Source: Methanosarcinales archaeon (GTDB lineage: Archaea > Halobacteriota > Methanosarcinia > Methanosarcinales > Methanogasteraceae). From it: a stretch of DNA of 10,934 nucleotides. Both the position numbers and the translations under genes were made by a program. This document shows positions 1 through 6,040 of the stretch, piece by piece; position 1 is the first letter of the stretch, and every line of letters starts with the position of its first letter. The DNA lies in NCBI GenBank assembly GCA_030672345.1, contig DAOVGO010000173.1:1-10934 (forward strand). Reading direction: 5' to 3'. Under the pieces are notes generated by a model, which was not told the origin of the DNA, did not search any database, and was given only the letters and a program-made list of their open reading frames with translations.

Positions 1-552
1 ATCAGCCCCGGCAGCGGCTGCTTGAGCAGCAGTCTCAGGGTCGAGCCCTCCCGCGACAGCGATCCTGACGTTCACGTCGTTTACCACCTTTTCGAGGACG
101 TCCAGCGTATCCATGCCCTTCATCTGCTGATCGATCCCGACATGGATGCAGATATAATCGATTCCGAGTTCAACGAGTTTCTTTGCACGATCAACAGGAT
201 CATCCACAGATAACAGGTCAGCCATCAGTGCTACACCGTACTTCCCAGCAGATCTGACCGCATCCTCGATTGTTGCGTCGTCCGCATCCCCGAGGACCGC
301 GACGATGTCAGCGCCCGATTTTGCAGCCATCTCGACCTCGATCGCTCCGGTATCCATCGTCTTCATGTCAGCGACGATCGTGCGGTCCGGGAACGCGCTT
401 TTGATGGCACGTACCGCAGCCATGCCCTCGCTCTTGATGAGAGGCGTCCCGACCTCGATCCAATCGATGTATTCGATGGTTTCTCTCGCGATGTCTATCG
501 CACGGTCGGTTTCCAGCAGATCAAGTGCGAGCTGGAGTTTTCTGGGGGGCAT
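1..552 (-). CDS. hxlA: 3-hexulose-6-phosphate synthase (HPS), C-terminus cut by window edge
   Basis: HPS is an OMP-decarboxylase-superfamily TIM barrel that interconverts formaldehyde + ribulose 5-phosphate and D-arabino-3-hexulose 6-phosphate. In archaea it serves formaldehyde handling and, in reverse, ribose-phosphate supply. The first 184 residues are visible. They include LQLALDLLE (6-14) on the first strand, IEVGTPLIKSEGM (32-44), the superfamily metal/phosphate motif ADMKTMDTG with D62-K64-D67, a DLLSVDDP segment near 112, IHVG near 136 and AVAGGL near 165-170. About 25 more residues would complete a usual HPS. The ATG at 552 is chosen because the protein begins right at the conserved LQLALD strand and a TATA box (GTTTAATATC) lies 24-31 nt upstream, so the mRNA is probably leaderless. 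It starts as stand-alone HPS, with no N-terminal Fae domain. A C-terminal fusion cannot be excluded. It is divergent from the flavoprotein-like gene at 721. Confidence 0.92.
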   Translation of the reverse strand, partial: MPPRKLQLALDLLETDRAIDIARETIEYIDWIEVGTPLIKSEGMAAVRAIKSAFPDRTIVADMKTMDTGAIEVEMAAKSGADIVAVLGDADDATIEDAVRSAGKYGVALMADLLSVDDPVDRAKKLVELGIDYICIHVGIDQQMKGMDTLDVLEKVVNDVNVRIAVAGGLDPETAAQAAAAGAD

Positions 553-574
553 GTCTTCTTCTGGGGTGCGTGCC

Positions 575-584
575 GATATTAAAC
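575..584 (-). promoter_or_regulatory. TATA-type promoter for hxlA
   Basis: On the minus strand this reads GTTTAATATC, an archaeal TATA-like element 24-31 nt upstream of the HPS ATG. That places the expected transcription start at or next to the start codon. Confidence 0.55.
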
Positions 585-681
585 ATATCCGGTGCGAAAG
601 TGGCGAAAAGGTGGAATGGGCAGATGACACGAACAACGAGCAATCCGACCCGCGACTGCTTTCAGGGCGATTTCACAAACC

Positions 682-688
682 TTTATAT
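682..688 (+). promoter_or_regulatory. TATA box for the flavoprotein-like operon
   Basis: TTTATAT lies about 25-30 nt upstream of the expected transcription start near 712. The same heptamer recurs at 1537, 2708 and 9745 ahead of other genes, which supports it as this organism's consensus TATA box. Confidence 0.65.
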
Positions 689-720
689 CCTAAAGGTCAG
701 AGTTTGTGGTGGTGATCGTT

Positions 721-1125
721 ATGGTGAAGATGCCAGCAGAGGTGCAAGAGACAATAAATAAGCAGAGTCCGGTTCCGATTGCCACTGCGGATGCGGATGG
801 CAAGCCCAATGTGGTGTTCGTTGGATTCTTGAGGATCGTTGACGATGAGACGATCCACATCGCAGACAATTTCTTCGACAAGACTGCCGCAAACCTGTTG
901 GAGAACCCGCGAGTATCGATCGTTGCGTACGATGGCGGTGCAAAGAAGTCATTTCAGGTCAAGGGCAGCATTGAGGTCGTGGCAGAGGGTCCGGTGTTTG
1001 ATGATGTGAAGGTATGGGTACATGCTAAGAGCAAGGCGTTGCCGGTAAAAGCCGCGGTGATCATGCACGTCGAAGAGATATATGATGCGATGTATGGACC
1101 GGATGCAGGGAAACGCATAGCATAA
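721..1125 (+). CDS. Pyridoxamine 5'-phosphate oxidase-like (FMN-binding split barrel) protein
   Basis: A 134-residue protein of the small PNPOx-like split-barrel class. Members bind FMN or F420-type cofactors and usually have no assigned substrate. Visible hallmarks are PVPIATADADGKPNVV (about 15-30), the strand LRIVDDETIHIAD, then NLLENPRVSIVAYD and FQVKGSIEVVAEG (middle). This is the family's order of a substrate-side strand, a second strand, the NPRVSI helix-strand and a KG strand. The length is typical for the minimal, single-domain type. The start at ATG 721 is chosen over in-frame GTGs at 706, 709 and 712 because GGTGAT (711-716) sits 4 nt upstream, the same spacing as in the next gene. 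A TATA box is at 682. It is followed after 11 nt by the TTG-started gene, so the two are probably co-transcribed. The exact enzymatic role is unknown. Confidence 0.82.
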   Translation: MVKMPAEVQETINKQSPVPIATADADGKPNVVFVGFLRIVDDETIHIADNFFDKTAANLLENPRVSIVAYDGGAKKSFQVKGSIEVVAEGPVFDDVKVWVHAKSKALPVKAAVIMHVEEIYDAMYGPDAGKRIA

Positions 1126-1136
1126 CGGTGATATAA

Positions 1137-1457
1137 TTGGGTAAGGATAATATACTGGGAATAGAGGACTTATTGCATGCAGACGAGGGTAAGACTGCCG
1201 GGGAATCCGCAGAGGAACCCATCAAAGAGCTGTACGATCTCGTCATGCCGCCGGGTATCCCTGTGACCCTGATACAAGAACTGATGCTGGAGTTCGGTCT
1301 TGAGTCGCATACCAAATCCGTGACCACAGCGGTCGAGGAGGGCGAGCCTTTTGAGATGCAGTTGATCGTGCTCCGGGGTGACCGTGAAACCGTGGAACGT
1401 GCAAACAAGTATCTCTGGGATGTGATCGATGACCGTACAGGGTACTTGGGGGACTGA
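1137..1457 (+). CDS. Hypothetical acidic protein, 106 aa, TTG start
   Basis: I do not recognise this family. The protein is small, soluble and acidic, with no signal peptide, membrane span or metal-binding Cys cluster. The pattern after residue 30 (a PPGIPVTLIQELMLEFGL helix, SVTTAVEEG, then a MQLIVLRGD strand and a long helix) could be a small alpha/beta ferredoxin-like fold, but that is only inference. The TTG start is supported by GGTGAT at 1127-1132 with a 4-nt spacer, identical to the site before the upstream flavoprotein-like gene. No in-frame ATG lies near the 5' end. The gene begins 11 nt after the upstream stop, so it is probably the second gene of a two-gene operon, which ends at the hairpin at 1461-1486. 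Confidence 0.7.
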   Translation: MGKDNILGIEDLLHADEGKTAGESAEEPIKELYDLVMPPGIPVTLIQELMLEFGLESHTKSVTTAVEEGEPFEMQLIVLRGDRETVERANKYLWDVIDDRTGYLGD

Positions 1458-1460
1458 CAG

Positions 1461-1486
1461 ACCCGATTTTACGCCGAAATTCGGGT
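1461..1486 (+). terminator. Hairpin just after the two-gene operon
   Basis: ACCCGA (1461-1466) pairs with TCGGGT (1481-1486). After one T-T mismatch, TTT pairs with AAA around a 6-nt loop. It begins 4 nt after the stop codon. No U-tract follows, so it may be a 3'-end stabilising hairpin and not a strict terminator. Confidence 0.4.
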
Positions 1487-1536
1487 ACACACCACAACAG
1501 AGACACCTGCTCTGTAGCCCAACCGTCCTCACCATC

Positions 1537-1543
1537 TTTATAT
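1537..1543 (+). promoter_or_regulatory. TATA box for the PK-C-like gene
   Basis: TTTATAT lies 26-32 nt upstream of the ATG at 1569, so the mRNA is probably leaderless or has a leader of only a few nucleotides. Confidence 0.6.
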
Positions 1544-1568
1544 CATTCACAGAAGAGATGGCAATCAC

Positions 1569-2150
1569 ATGAACCGAGAAATCACATACTTTGAAAACCC
1601 GGGCGCTGCTAACACCGACGAAACCGTGAAAGCCGCCGCCCGCCGGGCGATCGAACTCGGCATCGAGCACATCGTGGTCGCAAGCACCACAGGATCGACC
1701 GGAATCAAGGTTGCAAAAGCAACCGAAGGCACCGGTATCAAGACAATCGTCGTGACACTGCATTATGGTGCGAAAGAAGAAGGAAAGTGGCTGTTCGACG
1801 AAAAGAATCTCGAAATATTGCAGAAGATGGGTGCAACCGTATTCACGCAGACGCACACTCTTTCAGGGGTGGAGCGGTCGTTCTCTGATCGGCTCGGTGG
1901 AGCAAGCAGGGCAGAAACCATTGCAGCCGTGCTCAAGAGCCTGTTTGGAATCGGATTTAAGGTGGCTGTAGAGATCACGATCATGGCTGCGGACGCCGGC
2001 ATGGTTCCGGTTGGCGACGATGTTGAGATCATCGCAATCGGCGGGACGCATTCGGGTGCCGATGTCGCATGTGTGATCAGACCCGGACATGCGAATAATT
2101 TCTTTAAGATGCAGATTCGGGAGATCATAGCGATGCCGAGGCTGAAATAA
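1569..2150 (+). CDS. Stand-alone pyruvate kinase C-terminal-domain-like protein
   Basis: A 193-residue protein that matches the archaeal family built only of a pyruvate-kinase alpha/beta (C-terminal) domain, with no catalytic barrel (COG1751 type as I recall it). Visible features are TVKAAARRAIELGIEHIVVASTTGSTGIKVAK (about residues 19-50), the strand IKTIVVTLHYG, a helix leading to KMGATVFTQTHT, a SFSDRLGG segment, VAVEITIMAADAGMVP and the glycine-rich VEIIAIGGTHSGAD near the C-terminus. In pyruvate kinases this domain binds allosteric phosphates. In stand-alone proteins the ligand is not established, though the Thr/Ser/Gly-rich loops fit a nucleotide or phosphate. The length is complete for the family. 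It is transcribed from its own TATA box and has no clear Shine-Dalgarno site, as expected for a leaderless mRNA. Confidence 0.82.
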   Translation: MNREITYFENPGAANTDETVKAAARRAIELGIEHIVVASTTGSTGIKVAKATEGTGIKTIVVTLHYGAKEEGKWLFDEKNLEILQKMGATVFTQTHTLSGVERSFSDRLGGASRAETIAAVLKSLFGIGFKVAVEITIMAADAGMVPVGDDVEIIAIGGTHSGADVACVIRPGHANNFFKMQIREIIAMPRLK

Positions 2151-2193
2151 ATAATAAGATCAGCTCTTTCTCCCCGCGCACCCTCAACGAAGG

Positions 2194-2201
2194 TTTAATA
2201 A
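2194..2201 (+). promoter_or_regulatory. TATA-like box for the Roadblock gene
   Basis: TTTAATAA is placed so that transcription would start near 2222-2227, inside the dyad at 2220-2239, and leave a leader of about 35 nt. Confidence 0.5.
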
Positions 2202-2219
2202 CTGTCCGGACCAAACGAT

Positions 2220-2239
2220 ATATGTGGATTGACACATAT
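2220..2239 (+). promoter_or_regulatory. Perfect dyad over the predicted transcription start (possible operator)
   Basis: ATATGTG (2220-2226) and CACATAT (2233-2239) are perfect inverted repeats separated by 6 nt. The 20-bp palindrome lies about 20-45 nt downstream of the TATA-like box at 2194, where an archaeal repressor would block RNA polymerase. The regulator is unknown. An RNA hairpin in the leader is the alternative reading. Confidence 0.4.
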
Positions 2240-2259
2240 TCGAGGGGTTGATATGTCTC

Positions 2260-2688
2260 ATGGCTATAATAACCACGCTTAACAGGACTTTATCCGATTT
2301 GCATACGGATTCTTCGGTCGAGGCGAGTGCGATAGTGAGTCGGAATGGGATACTGGTCGCATCAAATGCGCCGGGCGATGCAAGGACGTTTGCTGCAATG
2401 GCGGCAACCGTGCTTGGCGCCGCTGAAATCACAGCCGAGGGCTTGGATCGGGAAGTGCCAAAGCGAATGATCGTGGAATCGCGGCACGGACGGCTGATCA
2501 TTATGGGCGCGGGCAGAAAAATGCTGCTGGTGACACTGATCAAACCGGACACTAATCTTGGCATGTTGCTGATGCAACTCGACAGAACGGTCGAAGAGAT
2601 CGTGGAGATCGTGGAGCCGGTCCAGGTCGCGCACAGATCCACACCAATCGCACCGCCCGGTATCTCTTCTCATCCATCATCACACTGA
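2260..2688 (+). CDS. Roadblock/LC7 domain protein
   Basis: A 142-residue protein with the Roadblock/LC7 (longin-like) fold, whose prokaryotic members act as partners or regulators of small Ras-like GTPases such as MglA. Family features are an N-terminal helix TTLNRTLSDLH, the strand pair EASAIVSRNGILVASN (about 21-36), the long helix DARTFAAMAATVLGAAE, GRLIIMGAGRKMLLVTLI (about 80-98) and the C-terminal helix LDRTVEEIVEIV. The last ~25 residues are Pro/Ser/His-rich and probably disordered. The ATG at 2260 is chosen. A TTG at 2248 is possible but would overlap the G-rich GAGGGG patch (2242-2247). An ATG at 2253, which fits the GGGGTTGAT site better, is out of frame and opens only a 9-codon ORF. 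No GTPase gene is present in the window, so the partner is encoded elsewhere. Confidence 0.82.
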   Translation: MAIITTLNRTLSDLHTDSSVEASAIVSRNGILVASNAPGDARTFAAMAATVLGAAEITAEGLDREVPKRMIVESRHGRLIIMGAGRKMLLVTLIKPDTNLGMLLMQLDRTVEEIVEIVEPVQVAHRSTPIAPPGISSHPSSH

Positions 2689-2707
2689 CGGATGGCTGTT
2701 AGCAACA

Positions 2708-2714
2708 TTTATAT
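2708..2714 (+). promoter_or_regulatory. TATA box for the DUF169 gene
   Basis: TTTATAT implies a transcription start near 2738 and a leader of about 28 nt carrying a GGAGG site. This is one of the few leadered genes here. Confidence 0.6.
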
Positions 2715-2765
2715 CCGAAAGACGGATTGATAACCCATATCCATCCACTAAAGGAGGGTTTTAGC

Positions 2766-3509
2766 ATGGACTATGCGGAAATGTCAGATAAACTCGTAAA
2801 CCTGTTGGGACTGAAAGGAAAACCGATAGCAGTCTCACTCATAAAGAGGGAAGAAGACATCCCTGAAGACTTATCAGAGATCGGGCCGCCGCGGCGGTAC
2901 TGTCAGATGCTTCAGGATGCCAGATTCGAAGATACCGTGAGCCTTGCGAAAGCAGGCACGCACGCATGTAAGGGCGGTGCGACAGCCATCGGGCTGATTG
3001 AGTACGGGCCAAACCTCAAAACAGGCGCGCTATATCACTATAAGTTGAATAAGGAAGTCTCGCTCGGCGTTGCCAAGCGCGTGATTGATCAGATGCCGAG
3101 ACCCGCGCCCGGATCGACGGTCGCCACCATCGTTGCGCCGCTTGACAGGGCGCCGACCGATCCTGACGGCGCAAGACCTGACGTGATCGTGATCATGGCT
3201 GGCGTGCTTGCGGCAAGGCGGATCGTTCAGGCGATGATCTACAGGCACGGCGGACGGTTTAATGCGAACTTCGCGGGCATACAATCGACATGCTCGGATG
3301 CCACAGCCTATCCGTACATATCAGGCAATATCAACGTCTCAATCGGGTGCGATGGCGCAGCCAAGAATGCAGGACTCGCAGATGATGAACTCGTGGTCGG
3401 AATACCTGCGGAACTGCTCGAGGAGATCACAGAGACGCTGAGCGAATGTGCGCCAGGATGGGATGACTGGCAGAAGGGACATATCAGTTACGTCAGAAAG
3501 GATATCTGA
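2766..3509 (+). CDS. DUF169 family protein
   Basis: A 247-residue member of DUF169 (COG2043), a family common in methanogens and anaerobic bacteria with no established biochemical role. Matching features are the N-terminal helix with LLGLKGKPIAVSLIK (about 14-28), the cysteine-containing motif PPRRYCQMLQDAR (Cys near 46), a second conserved Cys in THACKGGATAIGL (Cys near 70), PDVIVIMAGVLAARRIVQAM in the middle and FAGIQSTCSDATAYPYISG followed by NVSIGCDGAA (two more Cys). The repeated conserved cysteines suggest metal or cofactor binding, but that is inference. The ATG at 2766 follows GGAGG (2753-2757) by 8 nt, which rejects the earlier in-frame ATG at 2727. It is monocistronic: its own TATA box at 2708 and a terminator at 3527-3560. 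Confidence 0.85.
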   Translation: MDYAEMSDKLVNLLGLKGKPIAVSLIKREEDIPEDLSEIGPPRRYCQMLQDARFEDTVSLAKAGTHACKGGATAIGLIEYGPNLKTGALYHYKLNKEVSLGVAKRVIDQMPRPAPGSTVATIVAPLDRAPTDPDGARPDVIVIMAGVLAARRIVQAMIYRHGGRFNANFAGIQSTCSDATAYPYISGNINVSIGCDGAAKNAGLADDELVVGIPAELLEEITETLSECAPGWDDWQKGHISYVRKDI

Positions 3510-3526
3510 AGCAAAGAATGAATCGG

Positions 3527-3560
3527 TGAAGGGAAAACCTCCCTTCATTCGTATTTTTTT
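3527..3560 (+). terminator. Intrinsic-type terminator after the DUF169 gene
   Basis: TGAAGGGA (3527-3534) pairs perfectly with TCCCTTCA (3540-3547) around a 5-nt loop. A run of seven T follows at 3554-3560. It begins 18 nt after the stop codon. Confidence 0.75.
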
Positions 3561-3601
3561 GGAAATCGGCGGGTAACCGAATGGCTGCGGATGTTTTTGG
3601 G

Positions 3602-3638
3602 GTTTTGACGTTGAGATTCAAAACGAAGAATTCAAACG
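3602..3638 (+). repeat. Three TCAAA(A)C-type repeats upstream of orc1/cdc6
   Basis: GTTTTGA (3602-3608) is the reverse complement of TCAAAAC (3618-3624), and a third near-copy, TTCAAACG, lies at 3631-3638. They sit in the 190-bp gap upstream of the Orc1/Cdc6 gene. They do not match the canonical origin recognition box as I remember it, so initiator binding or autoregulation is only a possibility. Confidence 0.3.
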
Positions 3639-3667
3639 TGGGTCCTGACCGTATCATATTGCAAACC

Positions 3668-3675
3668 ATTATTAA
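3668..3675 (+). promoter_or_regulatory. TATA-like box for orc1/cdc6
   Basis: ATTATTAA lies 25-32 nt upstream of the ATG at 3700. Together with the lack of a Shine-Dalgarno site this suggests a leaderless transcript. Confidence 0.5.
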
Positions 3676-3699
3676 CATCTCTCCCGAAATAGCATAACC

Positions 3700-4857
3700 A
3701 TGCCCGGGAAAACGTTGATGTGGGATCAAACGCTGTTTAGGCGGGGTGAAATCTTTGAATTCGACCACATTCCTGAGCATTTCGCACACCGGGATTCGCA
3801 ACTAAGATCGCTCATGTTCGGGGTGCGCCCCGCGATGCAGGGAATGCGCCCGCTCGATCTGATGTGCGTGGGTCCGCCTGGCACCGGAAAGACCACGGCG
3901 GTGAAGAAGGTGTTTGAGGAACTGGGCGAACATGCGCCGGGCGTGATCACTGTGCATATCAACTGTCAGGCAAACCAGACCAGATATACGATATTTTCAA
4001 GCATCTTCCACAAGCTGATCGGGCATGCGCCACCTTCATCAGGGGTTTCGTTCAGAAAAATCATTGATGAGATCGTAAAATACCTTATTCAGAATGAAAA
4101 GATTCTGATCGTAGCACTCGACGATATAAATTATTTGTTCCACGAAAAAGAGGCGGATAATGTACTTTACTCGCTATTGCGCGCTCATGAAACCCACCCT
4201 GGGACAAAGATCAGCGTGATCGCGATTTTGAGCGATGATCGCATGAATTATGTCTTCGATCCGAAGGTCGGCTCGATCTTCCTGCCCGAAGAGATCCTGT
4301 TCCCGGTATACGCATGGGGTGAGCTGAAAAGTATCCTGCATGATCGTGCAAGGCTTGGATTCTACGATGGAGTGATTTCAGATGATGTACTCGACGTTAT
4401 CGCCGATTACACGTCGGAAGCTGGCGATATCAGGGTGGGAATCGATCTTCTCAAGCGATCGGGTCTTGGCGCCGAGCAAAGAGCGAGCATGACTATTTCG
4501 ATAGAAGATGTGCGCTTCGCGTACCAGAGATCACGGATGCTGCACCTTTCACGAATGATATCGTCGTTGAGCGAGGGGGAGCGTGCGATTCTTGCGATTC
4601 TTGCAAAAAAAGGCGCATCAACATCCGGTGATGTGTATGCAGCCTTCCACGAATCGATGGGGCTTGGATACACAAGATTTCACACGATGTTAAGCAAACT
4701 CGTGTCACTGCGACTGATCGACGCTGATCTCATGACCACTGGCATGCACGGCAGAAGCCGCATGATCAAACTGCGTTATGACGCAGATGACGTGCTTAAG
4801 TGCTGTGCGTTGACCCCGCATCTGTCACACAGCACAATTGCCAATCGGCAGGGATAA
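3700..4857 (+). CDS. cdc6: Orc1/Cdc6-family replication initiator
   Basis: A 385-residue AAA+ initiator that would bind origin DNA and recruit the MCM helicase. Walker A is GPPGTGKT (58-65). Walker B is ILIVALDDINYL (135-146), with D-D in place of the usual D-E. Sensor 1 corresponds to VIAILSDD (173-180) and sensor 2 to GDIRVGIDLLKRSG (242-255), with Arg245 in the expected place. The C-terminal winged helix spans about 290-360 (EGERAILAILAKKG to RSRMIKLRY) and would contact DNA. The N-terminal HIPEHFAHRDSQL (24-36) is the usual Orc1/Cdc6 entry motif. The length is normal for the family. The DD Walker B fits the second, divergent Cdc6 paralog that I recall from Methanosarcinales and relatives, so this may not be the main oriC-linked copy. 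It has a leaderless-type promoter and RadA follows 111 nt downstream with its own promoter. Confidence 0.9.
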   Translation: MPGKTLMWDQTLFRRGEIFEFDHIPEHFAHRDSQLRSLMFGVRPAMQGMRPLDLMCVGPPGTGKTTAVKKVFEELGEHAPGVITVHINCQANQTRYTIFSSIFHKLIGHAPPSSGVSFRKIIDEIVKYLIQNEKILIVALDDINYLFHEKEADNVLYSLLRAHETHPGTKISVIAILSDDRMNYVFDPKVGSIFLPEEILFPVYAWGELKSILHDRARLGFYDGVISDDVLDVIADYTSEAGDIRVGIDLLKRSGLGAEQRASMTISIEDVRFAYQRSRMLHLSRMISSLSEGERAILAILAKKGASTSGDVYAAFHESMGLGYTRFHTMLSKLVSLRLIDADLMTTGMHGRSRMIKLRYDADDVLKCCALTPHLSHSTIANRQG

Positions 4858-4938
4858 AATGCGCCCGTTGCGGCGTCGGGCACCAAACATTCCGGATTTC
4901 CGAATCAAACTTCACTTTCACCCCGCTCATGCTAAATG

Positions 4939-4945
4939 ATTAATA
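4939..4945 (+). promoter_or_regulatory. TATA-like box for radA
   Basis: ATTAATA lies 24-30 nt upstream of the ATG at 4969, which puts the transcription start at the start codon. A GGTTGAT stretch (4960-4966) would then be mostly outside the mRNA. Confidence 0.45.
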
Positions 4946-4968
4946 CACCTCAGAAGACAGGTTGATCG

Positions 4969-5955
4969 ATGACCATGAACGAAATGTCCATAGAAGAACT
5001 TCCGGGGATCGGTCCTGCAACCGCTGAGAAACTGAAAGATGCCGGATTCAATTCGATCGAGGCGATTGCGGTTGCATCGCCATCCGAACTTGCAAACACC
5101 GCCGAAATCGGGGAGTCAACGGCTGTCAAGATCATTGCTGCGGCACGCAGATCTGCTGATATCGGGGGATTTGAGACCGGAGATGCCATCCTTGAGCGGC
5201 GGAAGAGTGTTGGCAGGATCAGCCTCGGATGCGCAGAGGTTGACCAGATGATGGGCGGGGGATTTGAAACCCAGGCGATCACCGAGGTGTATGGTGAATT
5301 TGGATGCGGAAAAACCCAGATAGCACATCAACTTGCAGCAAACGTTCAGTTGCCGGTCGATAAGGGCGGGTTGGATGGATCCGCGATCCTGATCGACACA
5401 GAGAACACCTTTCGACCGGATCGGATCACACAGATGGTGAACGGTCTGTCAAAGCGATATGACGATGACTTTGATCCGGAGGAATTTCTCAAGAACATAC
5501 ATGTTGCCCGCGCATACAATTCGAATCACCAGATGCTCCTCGTTGAAAGCGCCTCCGAGCTTGCAGATTCGCTCAAAGACACCGAAAAGCCTGTACGCTT
5601 ACTCGTCGTGGATTCGCTGACCGCGCATTTCCGAGCGGAATATGTTGGGAGGGGCACGCTCTCTGACCGGCAGCAGAAACTGAACAAGCATCTGCATAAC
5701 ATCATGCGGTTTGGCGATCTGAACAATGCCGCAGTCTTTATAACCAATCAAGTGATGTCAAAGCCGGATGCATTCTTTGGCGACCCGACAAAGCCGATCG
5801 GCGGGCACATTCTGGGGCACACCTCGACATTTCGGATATACCTGCGAAAATCAAAGGGTGAAAAGCGTGTCGCAAAATTGGTCGACTCGCCCAATCTGCC
5901 TGATGGCGAGGCATTGTTCACGGTGACGTATGATGGGCTTTTTGGGGACGAATGA
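4969..5955 (+). CDS. radA: DNA repair and recombination protein RadA
   Basis: This is the archaeal RecA/Rad51 homolog. It forms ATP-dependent filaments on single-stranded DNA and carries out homology search and strand exchange. The N-terminal helix-hairpin-helix domain is at about 9-60 (LPGIGPATAEKLKDAGF). The linker polymerisation motif reads FETG (68-71), where many RadA proteins have FxxA. RRKSVGRISLGC follows at 77-88. Walker A is GEFGCGKT (109-116), with Cys where most have Ser. LIDTENTFRPDRI is at 141-153, Walker B LLVVDS at 211-216, the L1/L2 region at about 225-280 (RGTLSDRQQKLNKHL, ITNQVMSKPDAFFGDP, GGHILGH). The terminal ALFTVTYDGLFGDE is the usual C-terminus. It is full length at 328 residues. 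ATG 4969 fits the promoter; ATG 4975 is an alternative that would remove two residues. Confidence 0.97.
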   Translation: MTMNEMSIEELPGIGPATAEKLKDAGFNSIEAIAVASPSELANTAEIGESTAVKIIAAARRSADIGGFETGDAILERRKSVGRISLGCAEVDQMMGGGFETQAITEVYGEFGCGKTQIAHQLAANVQLPVDKGGLDGSAILIDTENTFRPDRITQMVNGLSKRYDDDFDPEEFLKNIHVARAYNSNHQMLLVESASELADSLKDTEKPVRLLVVDSLTAHFRAEYVGRGTLSDRQQKLNKHLHNIMRFGDLNNAAVFITNQVMSKPDAFFGDPTKPIGGHILGHTSTFRIYLRKSKGEKRVAKLVDSPNLPDGEALFTVTYDGLFGDE

Positions 5956-6009
5956 GTGAAATCGTGTAACTACTCAGCCATACGACTACCCCACATAATC
6001 AATTGAAGG

Positions 6010-6017
6010 AATATATG
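6010..6017 (+). promoter_or_regulatory. Possible TATA box for the DUF134-Mrp-NifX-ferredoxin cluster
   Basis: AATATATG lies 20-27 nt upstream of an ATG at 6037. It is the only TATA-like element in the 6041-8132 gene block, so it may drive the whole cluster. Confidence 0.35.
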
Positions 6018-6040
6018 GACCCCTTTTGAGTGCGTCATGA

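Noticed and set aside
1170..1856. 228-codon open frame on the minus strand
   Set aside because: It lies antisense to the TTG-started gene, the hairpin and the PK-C-like gene, all of which have ribosome sites or TATA boxes and family matches. Its translation is Cys/His-rich without any motif.
2667..2698. CCATC...GATGG inverted repeat at the end of the Roadblock gene
   Set aside because: Only 5 bp with the stop codon in the loop and no T-run after it; too weak to call a terminator.
5953..5979. TGAGT...ACTCA inverted repeat after radA
   Set aside because: Five-bp stem with a long loop and no T-run; expected by chance.
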